From the NCBI RefSeq assembly GCF_029962835.1, contig NC_080575.1, positions 57,697,493-57,761,492 of the forward strand: a DNA stretch of 64,000 bases, read 5' to 3'. Below are positions 32,701 to 43,167 of this stretch, one piece after another. Below the pieces are notes generated by a model. That model saw nothing but the letters and a program-made list of their open reading frames with translations. It was not told the DNA's origin and made no database searches. The position numbers and the translations under genes are program-made. Every line of letters starts with the position of its first letter. The first letter of the stretch is position 1. Source of the DNA: Magnolia sinica. Its lineage: Eukaryota; Streptophyta; Magnoliopsida; Magnoliales; Magnoliaceae.

Positions 32701-32884
32701 TGGATTTAGCGATGGATCCCATATTTCAGAGTAACATAGCGCTAACTAATCTACAGGTTTTGAGTCATGCAGATCGAATTTAAAGTGATTGATGCGAATT
32801 TCACAAGCAATCGAGTATAGTGCTAATTACCCCAAAAATAACTACTTAAGGAAAAATTAGCACAAAATTTCCAAGGTCATTACA
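29791..32884 (-). mobile_element. 5' LTR of the Tekay element (right on the map)
   Basis: Plus-strand ends are tgtaatgccctgaaattcgg and aaggtcattaca. It matches 19640-22711 along its length, with the same tandem array (about 30636-30931), the same CT-rich tract (about 32053-32090) and 'cctacttatag' on the minus strand at the TATA position. It has an extra segment of about 20 bp near 31674-31695. Confidence 0.93.
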
Positions 32885-34341
32885 TGAGCATCAGGGGTGG
32901 CTTCGACGACAAGGGGGGCATTCTCGGGCTCCTCAACTATGGCTGATTCAGTGTCCTCAGCCTCGTTCACATCAAGAGCGTCGAGGTCGATGCCCGAGTG
33001 AAGCTTTCGGATATCAGCAAGGCAGGTGTCAAAGTCGGTGTTGTAGCTGAAGAGATACAGTTTGTTTAACTCTCTGACCCTCTCTGACGAGTCCTTGTAA
33101 GCTGCCATTGTTGCGGTAGCTTGTGAGGCTGCTTGAGTCTCGAGCTCCCCTCGCTGCTTCTCCAGCTCCACAGTAGCTCAAGCCTCGAGGACTATCCTCT
33201 GCTGAATCAGCCCATCGGTAGCTTTATGCTCCTCCCTCCTGAGGTCTTCCGTGAGTTGCGCGCTCTCCCCCTCCATGCGTTCAATGTAAGCCTCCAGGCA
33301 CTCGATGACCTCCCGCAGGCGCATGACTTCGGGGTCGACCACATCCAAGCGAGATTGGAGTTGATTGACCTCACCCTGGGGCACTAGCTTCCTCACTCGA
33401 CCCTCATCCGAGCTCAACCCTCTTCAACTCCTCCCGTTCGATAGCTAAAGCCTCCATAAGCCTTCCGAGCTCAACCTTCTCTTCCTTGAGCTTGGCCTTC
33501 TCCGCCTCGAGTTGGTCCATCTCCTTCAACCTTTCCTTAACCTCCACCATCATTGGTAGCGACTGGTAGAAGACCGCTGCATAGTCTTCATGAACTTGGT
33601 GTAGTTGCGGGAGAGGGTACTAGCTATGCTCGACTTTAGTACATGCTTGGCCACCCAATTATTCAGTAAAGCCATGTGGTAACCAGGAGGGAATATCTTT
33701 AGAGGAGTGGGCTCGGCAGCTCGTTCAACTCCGCTGGCCTCAAAGGCTTGAGTTGTAACCTCGGGTGTGGTAGTGTATTTGACCAGGGTGTCAGTTATGC
33801 CAGCTAGGAAGTCAACCTCGATAGTAGTGAGGTGGGCTACAGAACGGGCATGGGGCGTTAGCATCGGGAGTCTCCCTGACAACTTCTCCCCCTATCCCAG
33901 GGGGGCCAGTGTGGATTGGGGGTGGAACCTCGGAGGCTTGCCCCTCTGGAGTCAGAGTCGAAATGGTGATTGGCTCGGCTCCGACGGGGGCCTCTGGGGC
34001 TTGCGCTTCAGGGGTAGGGGTTGGGGTTGGGACGGCCACGACTTCGATTGGGGCGAGCACAGCTTTAGCCAGGGCAGGATCGGCTTCAGAAGTCTCTCTC
34101 TTCTTCGGCGTCACCTTAGTCCTCAGCTCATTAGCGAGGACCACGCTCATCGATGGGTGTGGCACCACCGGCCTCCTCCTTTTCGGGCTGCCTGCTTCCA
34201 TTTCTGCCTAAAAAGAAATAAAATTAGCCTAAGTGAAATCTACAAAAGAACAACGGATAGCCTCCGAGGACCCTTACCCCGCTTACTCAGTGTAAAGGGA
34301 GTAGGCCGGAGTCCGCAGAAACCAGACGACACTAGGTTCTC
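32885..34341 (-). pseudogene. Antisense gene of the Tat element, middle and C-terminal part
   Basis: Minus strand. It starts with a splice-like region (donor-like 'gg|gtaagg' at about 34277, acceptor-like 'tttttag|gcag' at about 34205-34215). It then reads MEAGSPKRRRPVVPHPSMS (from 34201), a Pro/Ala/Glu-rich low-complexity stretch (about 33900-34080), a helical region (about 33550-33780), long heptad-rich helices likely to be a coiled coil (about 33180-33540), and a C-terminal 'YKDSSERVRELNKLYLFSYN' type segment (about 33040-33110) with an acidic end. This architecture is known from the antisense genes of Tat/Grande-type elements annotated as 'gypsy-type transposase'. Frameshifts and stops separate the parts. 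The 5' part lies beyond the SIRE insertion at 45166-46128 and the last codons beyond the Tekay insertion. Confidence 0.7.
34337..34341. other. Target-site duplication of the SIRE element (left copy)
   Basis: TTCTC before the LTR, repeated at 45166-45170. Confidence 0.9.
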
Positions 34342-34734
34342 TGTAAGTGTTATAGTTTATATCCCTGTCTGTTGTCAAATTTGTGGTGCCAAAATCACTG
34401 TTATGTTATATATAACTTGCATAAGTGAAGCTCTCTCAAGGATCAACATTCATGAACAAGCTAAGCTCACACCAAGCGACAAGACTCAAGCTGTACTTCA
34501 AGAAGAGTTCAAGGCAGTTTGTAAAGAACTCAAGACACTTTCAAGATTGAGCTACATCAAGATTTTAAGATTGATCTACATCAAGACTTCAAGACTCATT
34601 CTTTAAGGTCACTTGTTCCGAATGTTTCAATGTCCTTTACTTCATGATTGAGGTTTAATTGACCATAGGTTGACCTTAGAAGTAGGTCATTTCGGATACA
34701 TAAACTGAATGTTTATTTTTCATGTGATTGGTCC

Positions 34735-35125
34735 GTTCTTCGACTAGTCCTAGGCCTTTTTCGACTAGTCCTAGACTTGCTTTGACCAGTCTAAGAAAAT
34801 CCTCGATCAGTTGTAAGTTTGTTACAAATTTCGGATAAAATCTGTTAGGCTTCGACTAGTCCAGGAATCTTTTCGACCAGTCGTAGGAACAGTGTCGACT
34901 GCATTTACGACCAGTCGAAAATCTTCGACTCGAATTCCAGTGAAGTTTTAAAGGACCTACGACCAGTCGAAGGAGACCTACGACCAGTCGTAGGTGACCT
35001 ACAACCAGTCGTAGGAAAGCTTCGACCAGTCGTAGTACGGTCAGAGCATATCCCGCCGGATTTTTCAAATATCTGTTGTTGCTTCGACTAGTCGAAGAGC
35101 ACTCTAGACCAGTCGAAGACCTGAT
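34735..35125. promoter_or_regulatory. Cluster of CGACYAGTCG palindromes in the SIRE LTR
   Basis: About a dozen or more copies of 'cgactagtc(c/g)' or 'cgaccagtcg(t/a)agg' occur in the 400 bp before the TATA box. Four of them (about 34957-35035) are spaced near 21 bp, about two helical turns. CGACTAGTCG is a perfect palindrome. The position and spacing suggest binding sites for a dimeric factor. The same cluster is in the other LTR at about 43575-43965. Confidence 0.7.
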
Positions 35126-35133
35126 CTTCTCAC

Positions 35134-35143
35134 CTATAAATAG
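35134..35143 (+). promoter_or_regulatory. SIRE LTR TATA box
   Basis: ctataaatag just downstream of the palindrome cluster; repeated at 43971-43980. Confidence 0.75.
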
Positions 35144-36328
35144 TGCACGAATCTTAGAAGAAATCATCGAATTAATTAATTCATTCAAGCCAATCTTCGT
35201 CGAACTTCTGAGAGATAATTCTGTGCTCCATCTAAGCTAAGTGTGCTTATTTAATATTCTCTTTCCTTAGCTTTATTTAATTGATTTTGTTTCTGCTATT
35301 CCAATCTGATTTGATAAAGAGGAATTATTATTCCCTTTCTTTGGAATCAAAATCAATTAAGGCAAGCCCTATTTGGTTTAATTTAAAATCTATTAGAATT
35401 AGAACCATTGTAATCGAGTACTGGACATTGAACTTGGACATTCAATCATTTACTTTGGTTCTACCGGGCTGCTACAACGAAGGAGATATTCAGGTATTTT
35501 ACATTTAATTGTAAATTCCTTTCTATTTTGGTTTCTTTCATGATTTGCCAGAAAAATCTTGTTGTATTGGTTTTCTGAGGAGAGCCAGGAAAACTCAGAA
35601 GTGGGGTTTTTTTAATTGTGTAAGCCCACATACAAAGACACAATTGTAAAGGTTTTGGGTGAACCTGGGAAAACCTATTTTAAGTGAACGCTAATATCCC
35701 CTGTGTGAGGATATTAGGAGTGGAGTAGCATTTTGTGTGGCTATTGTTTAACAGTTGGTGAACACACAGGCGAACTACTATAAACCCTTGTGTTGTGGTT
35801 GAATGATTTATATTTCTAATCTTTAATTAATTTTTGTGGGATGTATGTATGGTGGTGAATGTTGTAATTATTTAATTCAAGCTTTGTGAGAATGTTGTAA
35901 TAGCTTAGAATTTATTTTCTGCTATTCCTTTATAAGCTTGATTTTCAATTTCATTTAAAAGTTGTTCCAGCAAGGTTGCCCTGCCATTTTTATGGTGTAT
36001 GGCTGTCCCTAGAACAATACATTTTTAATTACAAGTTATTTCAATTCAGTTTATATTTATTATTGTATTCCTCTTCGGTTTGAGACTTGATACAAAGATC
36101 TTTCTAGAAATAAGGTTGTCCTACCATAAACTCTGGTTTTTGGTGTAAGGTTGTCCTTAGAACAACGTTTGTATCAACCTCTCAAGATCTGAATTTTGAG
36201 GTTATTTTAATTTACTGCATTGTGATTTACTTTGGCTATCATTTTCTTTTTATTTCCACTGTTATTAGTTTTATTTGGCATTGTCCTATTCACCCCCCCT
36301 CTAGGACATATAGCTTGGCCTCTTCAAG

Positions 36329-36341
36329 TGGTATCAGAGCC
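36329..36341 (+). other. Primer binding site, initiator tRNA-Met (SIRE)
   Basis: tggtatcagagcc is a perfect complement of the tRNA-iMet 3' end and starts two bases after the LTR. Confidence 0.95.
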
Positions 36342-36401
36342 TAATAGCTCTTTTTTAATTCCTGAATTTAATTCCTGAGCTAACGATTTAAGCTATTTAA
36401 G

Positions 36402-37965
36402 ATGTCAAATTTTGATAGCCTTTCAGTCACAAGGCCTCTACCCTTTGATGGCTCCAACTATGCTTATTGGAAAGCCAGAATAAGGATCTTCCTCAAATCA
36501 ATGGATGAAAATGTGTGGCAAGCCACAGTGACTGCATGAAATTCTCCTATCATGGAAGTTATTGGGGTTGATGGTTCAAAATCAATAAAAGTCACACCAT
36601 ATTACCAATGGACCACCCTTCAGAAAAGTGAGAGTAGTGCAAATGCTAAAGCACTAAATGCAATTACTTGCGCACTATCACCGGATGGGTTTAAAAGAAT
36701 CATTTCTTGTGATACTGCAAAGCAAGCTTGGGATATATTAGAAATGACACACGAGGGTACTACAATTGTCAAAAAATCTAAAGTCCAACTCCTCACAACC
36801 AGATTTGAAGAAATTCATATGGAGGAAAATGAAATGTTTATGGACTTTTACACTAGATTGAATGACATTGTAAACTCGATGTGGGGTCTTGGCGATAAAA
36901 TCCCAGAAAGTAAAGTGTGTGCAAAAATACTACGCTCACTTCCTGAACGGTTCAATTCTAAAGTAACCGCGATCCAGGAACTTCGTGATACGGATAATAT
37001 GAGGGTAGAAGAACTAGTTGGTTCTCTACAAACCTACAAGTTAAACTTTAAAGCTCCTAAAGGTAAATCTATCGCACTAAAATCTTCTAAATGTAATTCA
37101 GAAGAAAATTTAGAAGATGATATGGCTCTTTTAGCTAAAAATTTTACAAAATTTTCAAAAGCAAGAAAAGGGTTGATTTTCAAAAATCAAATGATAAAAA
37201 GAAGTTTAGACCCAAATCTCGAAAATCTTTGAAAGATAGTCAATGTTACAATTACAAGAATATGGGCACTTAGCAAATAGATGTCCTAAAAGGGACAAAC
37301 CCAAGAAGAAGGGTATGTTGGCTACATGGGATGAATCATCTGATTCTGAAGGTACTTCTGAATCAGAAGATTCTGAAACTGAGTCGGGCAATGAGGTCAA
37401 AGCTCTTATGACTCTAGCCAAATTCACATTTTCAGATAATGACTCTACAAGTGAAGAAAATCTGAATAGTGAATGTGAAAATGAAGATGATCTTCAAGAC
37501 GCTTACAATGCCCTATATAAGGAAAGTTGTAAAATTGCTGTCAAACTTAAACTTCAAAAAGAAAAGTTTTCTAAACTCAAAAATTGTTTTGATTCCCTGG
37601 TCTTAGAAAAATCACAAATTTCAGATGGTTTTGAAAAATCAAAATGCAATTTGGAATTCAAAAACTCCCTAATTATTGATTTAAAATCTGAAATTGAGAA
37701 ACTTAAAACTGAAGTATCTTCTCTTCTGAGTTTAAAGGACACATGGAAATATGCCCAAGGTGATCCAAAGTTAGAGAAACTTTTATCCGGATCAAGAAAA
37801 TGTGGCGATCGATCCGGGTTGGGCTATGATAAAAATTTATCTCCTAAACAAATGTATACTCCTCTTATGTTTGTTAAAGGAGAGTCCTCAAACTCAAAAG
37901 GAAAAAATACTTATCAAGATTTTTCTAAAAATTCAAAATTTTTTTAAAAACCTAGAAACAGCCAT
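36402..37965 (+). pseudogene. SIRE gag
   Basis: The start ATG at 36402 gives MSNFDSLSVTRPLPFDGSNY, followed by 'AYWKARIRIFLKS', the usual N-terminal block of copia gag (DUF4219 type). A TGA at 36537-36539 replaces a likely Trp. The capsid core (UBN2 type) runs to about 37060 ('AKQAWDILEMTHEGT', 'LRSLPERFNSKV'). Two frameshifts near 37200 and 37250 flank the zinc knuckle, which reads 'CYNY...GHLANRC' in place of C-x2-C-x4-H-x4-C, so its second Cys is lost. A long acidic and then helical region follows (37320-37800). It would form the particle shell. Confidence 0.85.
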
Positions 37966-38050
37966 GTCAACTTTAATGAAAAACGAAATCCACTAGCTGA
38001 AAAGATAGTTGATTTACTCAAGGAGCTCTTAAAATCTAACTATCCTACAA

Positions 38051-39234
38051 ATGTACACAAAAGAAGACCATGTTCCTAAACCCAAAACAGTTATGAAATG
38101 GGTTCCTAAAGTTACCTGCTTGGTTGCTCACACTGCTTTCAAAGCAACAAGTCATTCAAAGTGGTACCTAGACAGTGGATGCTCCAGGCATATGACAGGT
38201 GACAAAGCTTTATTCACCGATCTGAAAGATATGACTGATGGTTCAGTCACATTTGGTGATGGTAGCAACTGCAAGATTATAGGCCAAGGTACGGTTCAAC
38301 TTTTTAATCTTCCGGTGTTTAAAAATGTTTTATACGTTGAAGGCCTAAAGCACAACTTGCTTAGTATATCACAAATATGTGATAATAACCATAATGTTCG
38401 GTTTTCTAATCAAAGCTGTGAAATACTAAACAATAAGGGTTCTGTAATATTAACTGGACGTAGAACGTCTGAAAATTGCTATATTATTAGTGAATCCAAC
38501 TCATCTAATCAAACATGTTACATGGTCCATACAGACGAGACTGATTTATGGCACAAACGTCTTGGACATGTACATTATCGAAATTTATATCGATTGAGCA
38601 AACGAGAACTTGTAAGAGGTTTACCCAAACTTCAGAAATTAGATAAAATACGTGGTGAGTGCCAGATAGGCAAACAAACAAAGAACTCACACAAAAAGGT
38701 GAATTCAAATACCACATCAAGACCACTCGAACTTCTCCACATGGATCTGATAGGACCTACTAGAACAGAAAGTCGTGGTGGGAAAAAGTATATCCTGGTA
38801 ATAGTTGATGACTTTACCAGATATACGTGGGTAGTCTTCTTAAGGGACAAATCTGAAACCCTTGAAGAAGTAAGAAAAGTTCTCAAAAAGATTCAAATTG
38901 AAAAATCTTCTCAAATCAGTAAAATTCGTAGTGATCATGGATCTGAATTTGAGAATAGCAATTTTGAGAAGTTCTGTACCGACCAAGGAATTTTACATGA
39001 ATTCTCTGCTCCCAAAACTCCACAACAAAATGGAATTGTAGAAAGAAAGAATAGGGTGCTTCAAGAAATGGCTAATGTCATGTTAAATAGCATGAAGCTC
39101 TCTAAAAATCTTTGGGCTGAAGCAGTCAACACAGCTTGCTATATTATTAACCGAGTCTACACTAGCAAAGATAAAAATAAAACGGCTTACGAATTGTGGT
39201 TCAATAAAAAGCCTACTGTTAAATACTTTTGAGT
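38051..39234 (+). pseudogene. SIRE protease and integrase
   Basis: The protease site 'WYLDSGCSRHMTG' (about 38162-38200) is intact. The pre-integrase zinc finger has 'LWHKRLGHVHYRNL' (about 38548-38590) and 'RGECQIGKQ', where the first Cys of the usual C-x2-C is Arg (TGT to CGT would do it). The catalytic core has 'HMDLIGPT' (38740-38762), 'IRSDHGSEF' (38925-38950), and 'PQQNGIVERKNR' (39020-39055), so D, D and E are all present. A TGA at 39232-39234 interrupts 'KYF-stop-VFGSKCY' where the family has Arg. Confidence 0.9.
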
Positions 39235-40580
39235 TTTTGGCAGCAAGTGCTATATTTTACGTGATCATGAAAATTTGGGAAAATTCGATACAAAGAGTGA
39301 TGAAGGGATCTTTTTAGGATATTCCTTAAACAGTCGAGCTTATAGGGTCCTAAACAAAAGGACTAGTGTGATTCAAGAATCCATTAATGTTGTCATTGAT
39401 GATCATTTAAACACACCAATTTCTAATTCAGATAATGATGAAGTACTAATCATTGATAAACCCGATACTTCATCAAATCAGACTGATTCTGAGTTGAGGA
39501 CTGTTAAAGATCATCCAACCACACAAATTCTTGGAAACCCTCTCACCGGTGTTCGCACCCACAGACAACTTGAGGATATACGTAATTATGTATGTTTTAC
39601 ATCCCAAATTGAACCATCTAACATAAAAGAAGCTCTGGCTGATGAGAATTGGATTGTTGCGATGCAAGATGAACTCAACCAATTCATAAGAAATGATGTT
39701 TGGTATCTCGTACCAAGACCTAAAGATAAACACATCATTGGAACAAAATGGATTTTCAAAAATAAGTCTGACGAATGTGGAAATATAATTAGAAACAAGG
39801 CTAGACTGGTGGTAAAAGGTTATACTCAAATTAAAGGAATTGATTTCGATGAAATCTTTGCACCAGTAGCACGTCTTGAATCTATCAGATTATTTATATC
39901 CATTGCATGTTTTAGAAAGATAAAGATCTATCAGATGGATGTGAAAAGTGCTTTTCTAAATGGCGATTTACATGAAGAAGTCTATGTTGAACAGCCAATG
40001 GGATTTGAAGATTCCAAAAATACTGATCATGTATATCGGCTTAAAAAGGCACTTTATGGATTAAAACAAGCACCTAGGGCATGGTATGAGAAACTAACAA
40101 AATTTCTTTTAAGTCATAATTTTCAAATGGGATCTGTCGATAAAACTCTGTTTGTTAAAAAACATAATGATCATATCTTAATGGTACAGATTTATGTTGA
40201 TGATATCATTTATGGATCAACTTGTACTGACTTGACTACTGAGTTTGCAGATTTGATGAAATCACAATTCGAAATGAGCATGGTTGGGGAATTGACTTAT
40301 TTCCTTAGATTGCAAGTAAAGCAACAACCTAAAGGAATATTCATTTCTCAATCTAAGTATGCCTAAAATCTAATCAAGAGATTTGGATTTGAGAATGGCA
40401 AGAATTTCGATACTCCTATGAGTAATACCCTGAAACTATCAAAAGACTCTAATGGTAAAAATGTTGATTCAAAACTTTATCGGAGTATGATTGGTAGTTT
40501 GTTATATTTAACTGCTAGTAGACCTGATATTTCTCTAAGTGTAGGTGTTTGCGCAAGATAACAATCTGATCCAAAAGAAT
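39235..40580 (+). pseudogene. SIRE reverse transcriptase
   Basis: After the stop, '[19 protein letters not shown]' leads into '[16 protein letters not shown]' (about 39300-39350). The RT domain follows: '[15 protein letters not shown]' (39670-39712), 'GTKWIFKNK' (39740-39766), '[16 protein letters not shown]' (39843-39890), '[15 protein letters not shown]' (39928-39972), '[12 protein letters not shown]' (40187-40222, catalytic pair intact). Stops at 40364-40366 and about 40559 interrupt the end ('SKYA-stop-NLIKRFGF'). Apart from this, the frame from 39275 to 40363 is continuous. Confidence 0.92.
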
Positions 40581-41134
40581 CTCACTTGATTGCTGTCAAG
40601 CGAATTATTAGATATGTCGCAAGTACTGTAAATCTTGGTCTCTGGTACCCTCATGAAACCAATGTCCAATTAGCTAGGTACTCGGATGCTGACTGGGCTG
40701 GTAATCTAGATGATAGAAAATCAACCAGTGGTGGTTTTTTTTATTGGAAATTGTCTAGTTTCCTGGTTTAGTAAGAAACAAAATTCTATATCACTTTCAA
40801 CAGCTGAAGCTGAGTATATCGCAGCTGGTAATGCATGTACACAGCTTGTTTGGATGCAACGAATGCTAAGTGATTATGGAATTAAACAGGATTCTATGTT
40901 ATTACATTGTGATAATTCCAGTGCGATAAATATTTCAAAAAATCCTATTTAGTACTCTCGTACTAAGCACATTGACATTAGATTTCATTATATAAGGGAA
41001 TTAGTAGAAAAAAAGTTATATCTCTAGAATATATTCCTACTGAAGATCAACAAGCTGACATTTTCACAAAACCTCTCGATAAAAGCAGGTTCAAAAAGAT
41101 GAAATTTGATCTTGGCATGTGCATTTTAAATTGA
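40581..41134 (+). pseudogene. SIRE RNase H
   Basis: 'RYSDADWAGNLDDRKSTSGG' (40677-40735) holds the first catalytic Asp. A frameshift in the T-run at 40735-40742 follows, then 'SLSTAEAEYIAA' (40793-40830) and 'HCDNSSAINISKNP' (40906-40948). A TAG at 40949-40951 and a frameshift near 41010 precede the typical end 'TEDQQADIFTKPL' (41040-41078). The polyprotein stop is TGA at 41132-41134. Confidence 0.9.
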
Positions 41135-41224
41135 TAATTTATGCCTTCTTGTATTATAGTGTATATATTTGCTAGATTAAATTCCATTTTTTGTTTATAT
41201 TGCAAGAAATTTGAATTTTTGGGG

Positions 41225-41300
41225 TTTATTCGACCAGTCGTGAGTATACACGACCAGTCGTCCTACGACCGGTCGTAGATACCCACGACCAGTCGTGGAA
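41225..41300. promoter_or_regulatory. Internal cluster of CGACCAGTCG palindromes before the accessory ORF
   Basis: Four copies ('tcgaccagtcgtg', 'acgaccagtcgtcc', 'tacgaccggtcgta', 'acgaccagtcgtgg') occur within 75 bp, about 300 bp before the accessory ORF. They match the LTR palindromes. This might be a separate control region for that ORF. Confidence 0.55.
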
Positions 41301-41591
41301 CACGGGTTTCACTTCAAATTGGGGATTTTTTCCTTTCTTCCTCATTTCTTCTTTCTTCTCCTTGGAGCCGAACTTCGACATGTCGAACCCATCCTTTAAG
41401 TTCTTCAAGGTTAATGTTCCAAATCCCGTTTTTCTTGCATATTTGTGTCTAGATTGTTTCCTTTTCTCTCTTGAAGCTTTCTATTTTGAAAATCATTGAG
41501 ATTTGGGGTTTAGATTTTGAAAAATCTGTTTTGAGCAAACCCACTTCTCAATCCTTTGCAACTTCCTATTTTCTTGAAATCCTTGTTACAA

Positions 41592-42728
41592 ATGGCTTCT
41601 AGAGGTAGAAAAACTACTTCACGTGGTCCTTCTTCTTCCTCCAGATCGACCGCTATCTCTAAACGTCATCTTCTTGTTCCTAATGATGATCCATCATATG
41701 TTAGGGACATTAGATCACGTAATGTTATTGTTGAACATCCTGTTGATGTTAATCATATTGCACCTTTTGACATCCTTCTTATGCTTGAAGCTGTAGGTTG
41801 GGTTAACTTATTGCATTAGGGTGGGCCTGCATACCGGTCCATTGCCCAATCCATGTTTACTTGTATTAGTGCATTTTCACAGGATAATTTAACTTTTCAA
41901 ATTTCTACTAGAGAAGGGCCTTTTGACGTTGATCGTCATTTAATTTCAGCCCTTATGGAAATTCCTGTGAATGATGAGGGTATTCCTATTCATAATTTAA
42001 CTGATAAACCCTCAATGGCTGAAAAATGCATGCTCACTAGAGACTTGTGCAACATGGATGTTCAATGGACTCAAAAAGGGAATGCGCTCCCCGCAAGGTA
42101 TTTGTTACCCAAATACAGAATTCTCCACAAAATCTTTGTGTCTAATCTGTATCTTCGTTCGGGTAATAAATCTGACTTGACTTCGTTTATGGTTCGTGTT
42201 ATCCATGCTATTTCCAATGGTACTCAGATTTGTTTGCCATCCTTAATCTGTCATTTCATTCTTCAGTTTCGACTCCATCCTGGTCATAGTGACATTCCTT
42301 TTGCCTATTTTATGACTGTATTGGCTACTCATATGTTAGTCGATATGCCTGTTGATGAAGCACCAATCCATCATCTGATCTTCAACAATACAAATATTAA
42401 TAAGATGAAGTTGGATCTGCTTCCTGAACAAGGTGGTGGTGGTGGTGGTCTTGAAGAAGCTGGTGTTGACATTAATATGGATGACATTTTTGAGGAACTA
42501 GATTCTGACTAAGCAAATGATCCAGATTTTGTACCATCTGATGTTGATGCACGTCTGAGTGCATTAGAGGGTAAAGTTGAGAATATAAATGTTAAGTTGG
42601 AAAACATGTCTGTTGCTCATGATTTGCAATTCAAGTACATGCGCAAATATCTCAGGCACTTGAACAAAGGCATGCACCAACTTGATCCTTCTATTCCTGC
42701 TCCGTCTTCAAGTTCTAGTTCTGACTAG
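41592..42728 (+). pseudogene. Accessory ORF between pol and 3' LTR of the SIRE element (same family as the Tekay accessory ORF)
   Basis: One frame of 378 codons from the ATG at 41592 (MASRGRKTTSRG) to the TAG at 42726, with only two internal stops (TAG 41817-41819, TAA 42510-42512). Visible parts: basic, Ser-rich N-terminus; globular domain with 'RNVIVE' (residues 43-48), 'LEAVGW' (65-70), 'LTFQI' (100-104), 'RILH' (176-179) and 'CLP' (214-216); a Gly run and acidic linker (about 278-305); a C-terminal helix likely to form a coiled coil ('LEGKVENINVKLENMS') and a Ser-rich end. It takes the slot where SIRE elements usually carry an env-like ORF, but I see no signal peptide or membrane segment. 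Function unknown. Confidence 0.8.
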
Positions 42729-43153
42729 TTTTTATATGACTTCTGGTCTGTAATAACTTTATAACTTTGCACTTGGCTGATTTAGAGTTGGATTCTATTT
42801 ATATTTTATACTGGATATTTATTCTATGTGATGCTATCACTCTTTTGCTATACTCATATTTTATGCTTACCTCCTCATGTTTACTCTCATGCTTTCCTTT
42901 ATTTAGTTCTCCTTTGTCATATTGTGACAAAAAGGGGGAGAATGGTTTGTTCTTAATGTGATTATGAGAGGAGTAGCATTGGCTATGTTACTCAGGGGGA
43001 GTCAATGGCAGTTTATGTTTGATCTTGAGTATATGTTTGATCTGGTTGAATGTTGAAATCTGGTTGAATGTTGAATATTGAATATTGATTTGCATGTATT
43101 AACCAGTTGTTTTACTTTTGTTTATCTTGGTTATGTGTTTTGTCACTAATTTG
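42729..43153 (+). other. SIRE 3' untranslated region
   Basis: AT-rich with a purine-rich 'gacaaaaagggggagaatgg' (42926-42945) that duplicates the polypurine tract motif 220 bp upstream of the real one. No ORF of note. Confidence 0.6.
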
Positions 43154-43166
43154 ACAAAGGGGGAGA
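43154..43166 (+). other. Polypurine tract of the SIRE element
   Basis: acaaagggggaga directly before the 3' LTR. Confidence 0.9.
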
Positions 43167-43167
43167 T

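Larger units (their letters stand above)
19640..32884 (-). mobile_element. Tekay-like chromovirus (Ty3/gypsy), complete 13.2 kb, minus strand
   Basis: The element has two LTRs of about 3.07 and 3.09 kb that begin TG and end CA, an exact 5-bp target-site duplication, an initiator-Met primer site next to the right LTR and a polypurine tract next to the left LTR. On the minus strand the order is LTR, leader, accessory ORF, gag-protease, RT, RNase H, integrase with a chromodomain-like tail, LTR. The LTRs differ at few positions by eye (the right one has an extra segment of about 20 bp near 31674-31695). It is young in structure but coding is broken by at least eight stops and three frameshifts. 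Confidence 0.95.
34342..36326 (+). mobile_element. 5' LTR of the SIRE element
   Basis: Starts tgtaagtgttatagtttata and ends 'ttggcctcttca'. It carries the palindrome cluster in its U3-like part and a TATA box (35134-35143). Matches 43168-45165. Confidence 0.95.

Noticed and set aside
33767-34606. Long plus-strand open frame of 279 codons
   Set aside because: It is the mirror of the Pro/Ala-rich antisense Tat gene and crosses the SIRE LTR boundary at 34342, so it cannot be an old gene.
34735-35125. Possible CRISPR-like array
   Set aside because: Spaced short palindromes in a plant retrotransposon LTR; repeats are about 10 bp, variable, and there are no unique spacers of even length or cas genes.
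35281-35508. Open frame repeated in both SIRE LTRs (also 44118-44345)
   Set aside because: Lies in LTR sequence downstream of the TATA box; conserved only because the two LTRs are copies.
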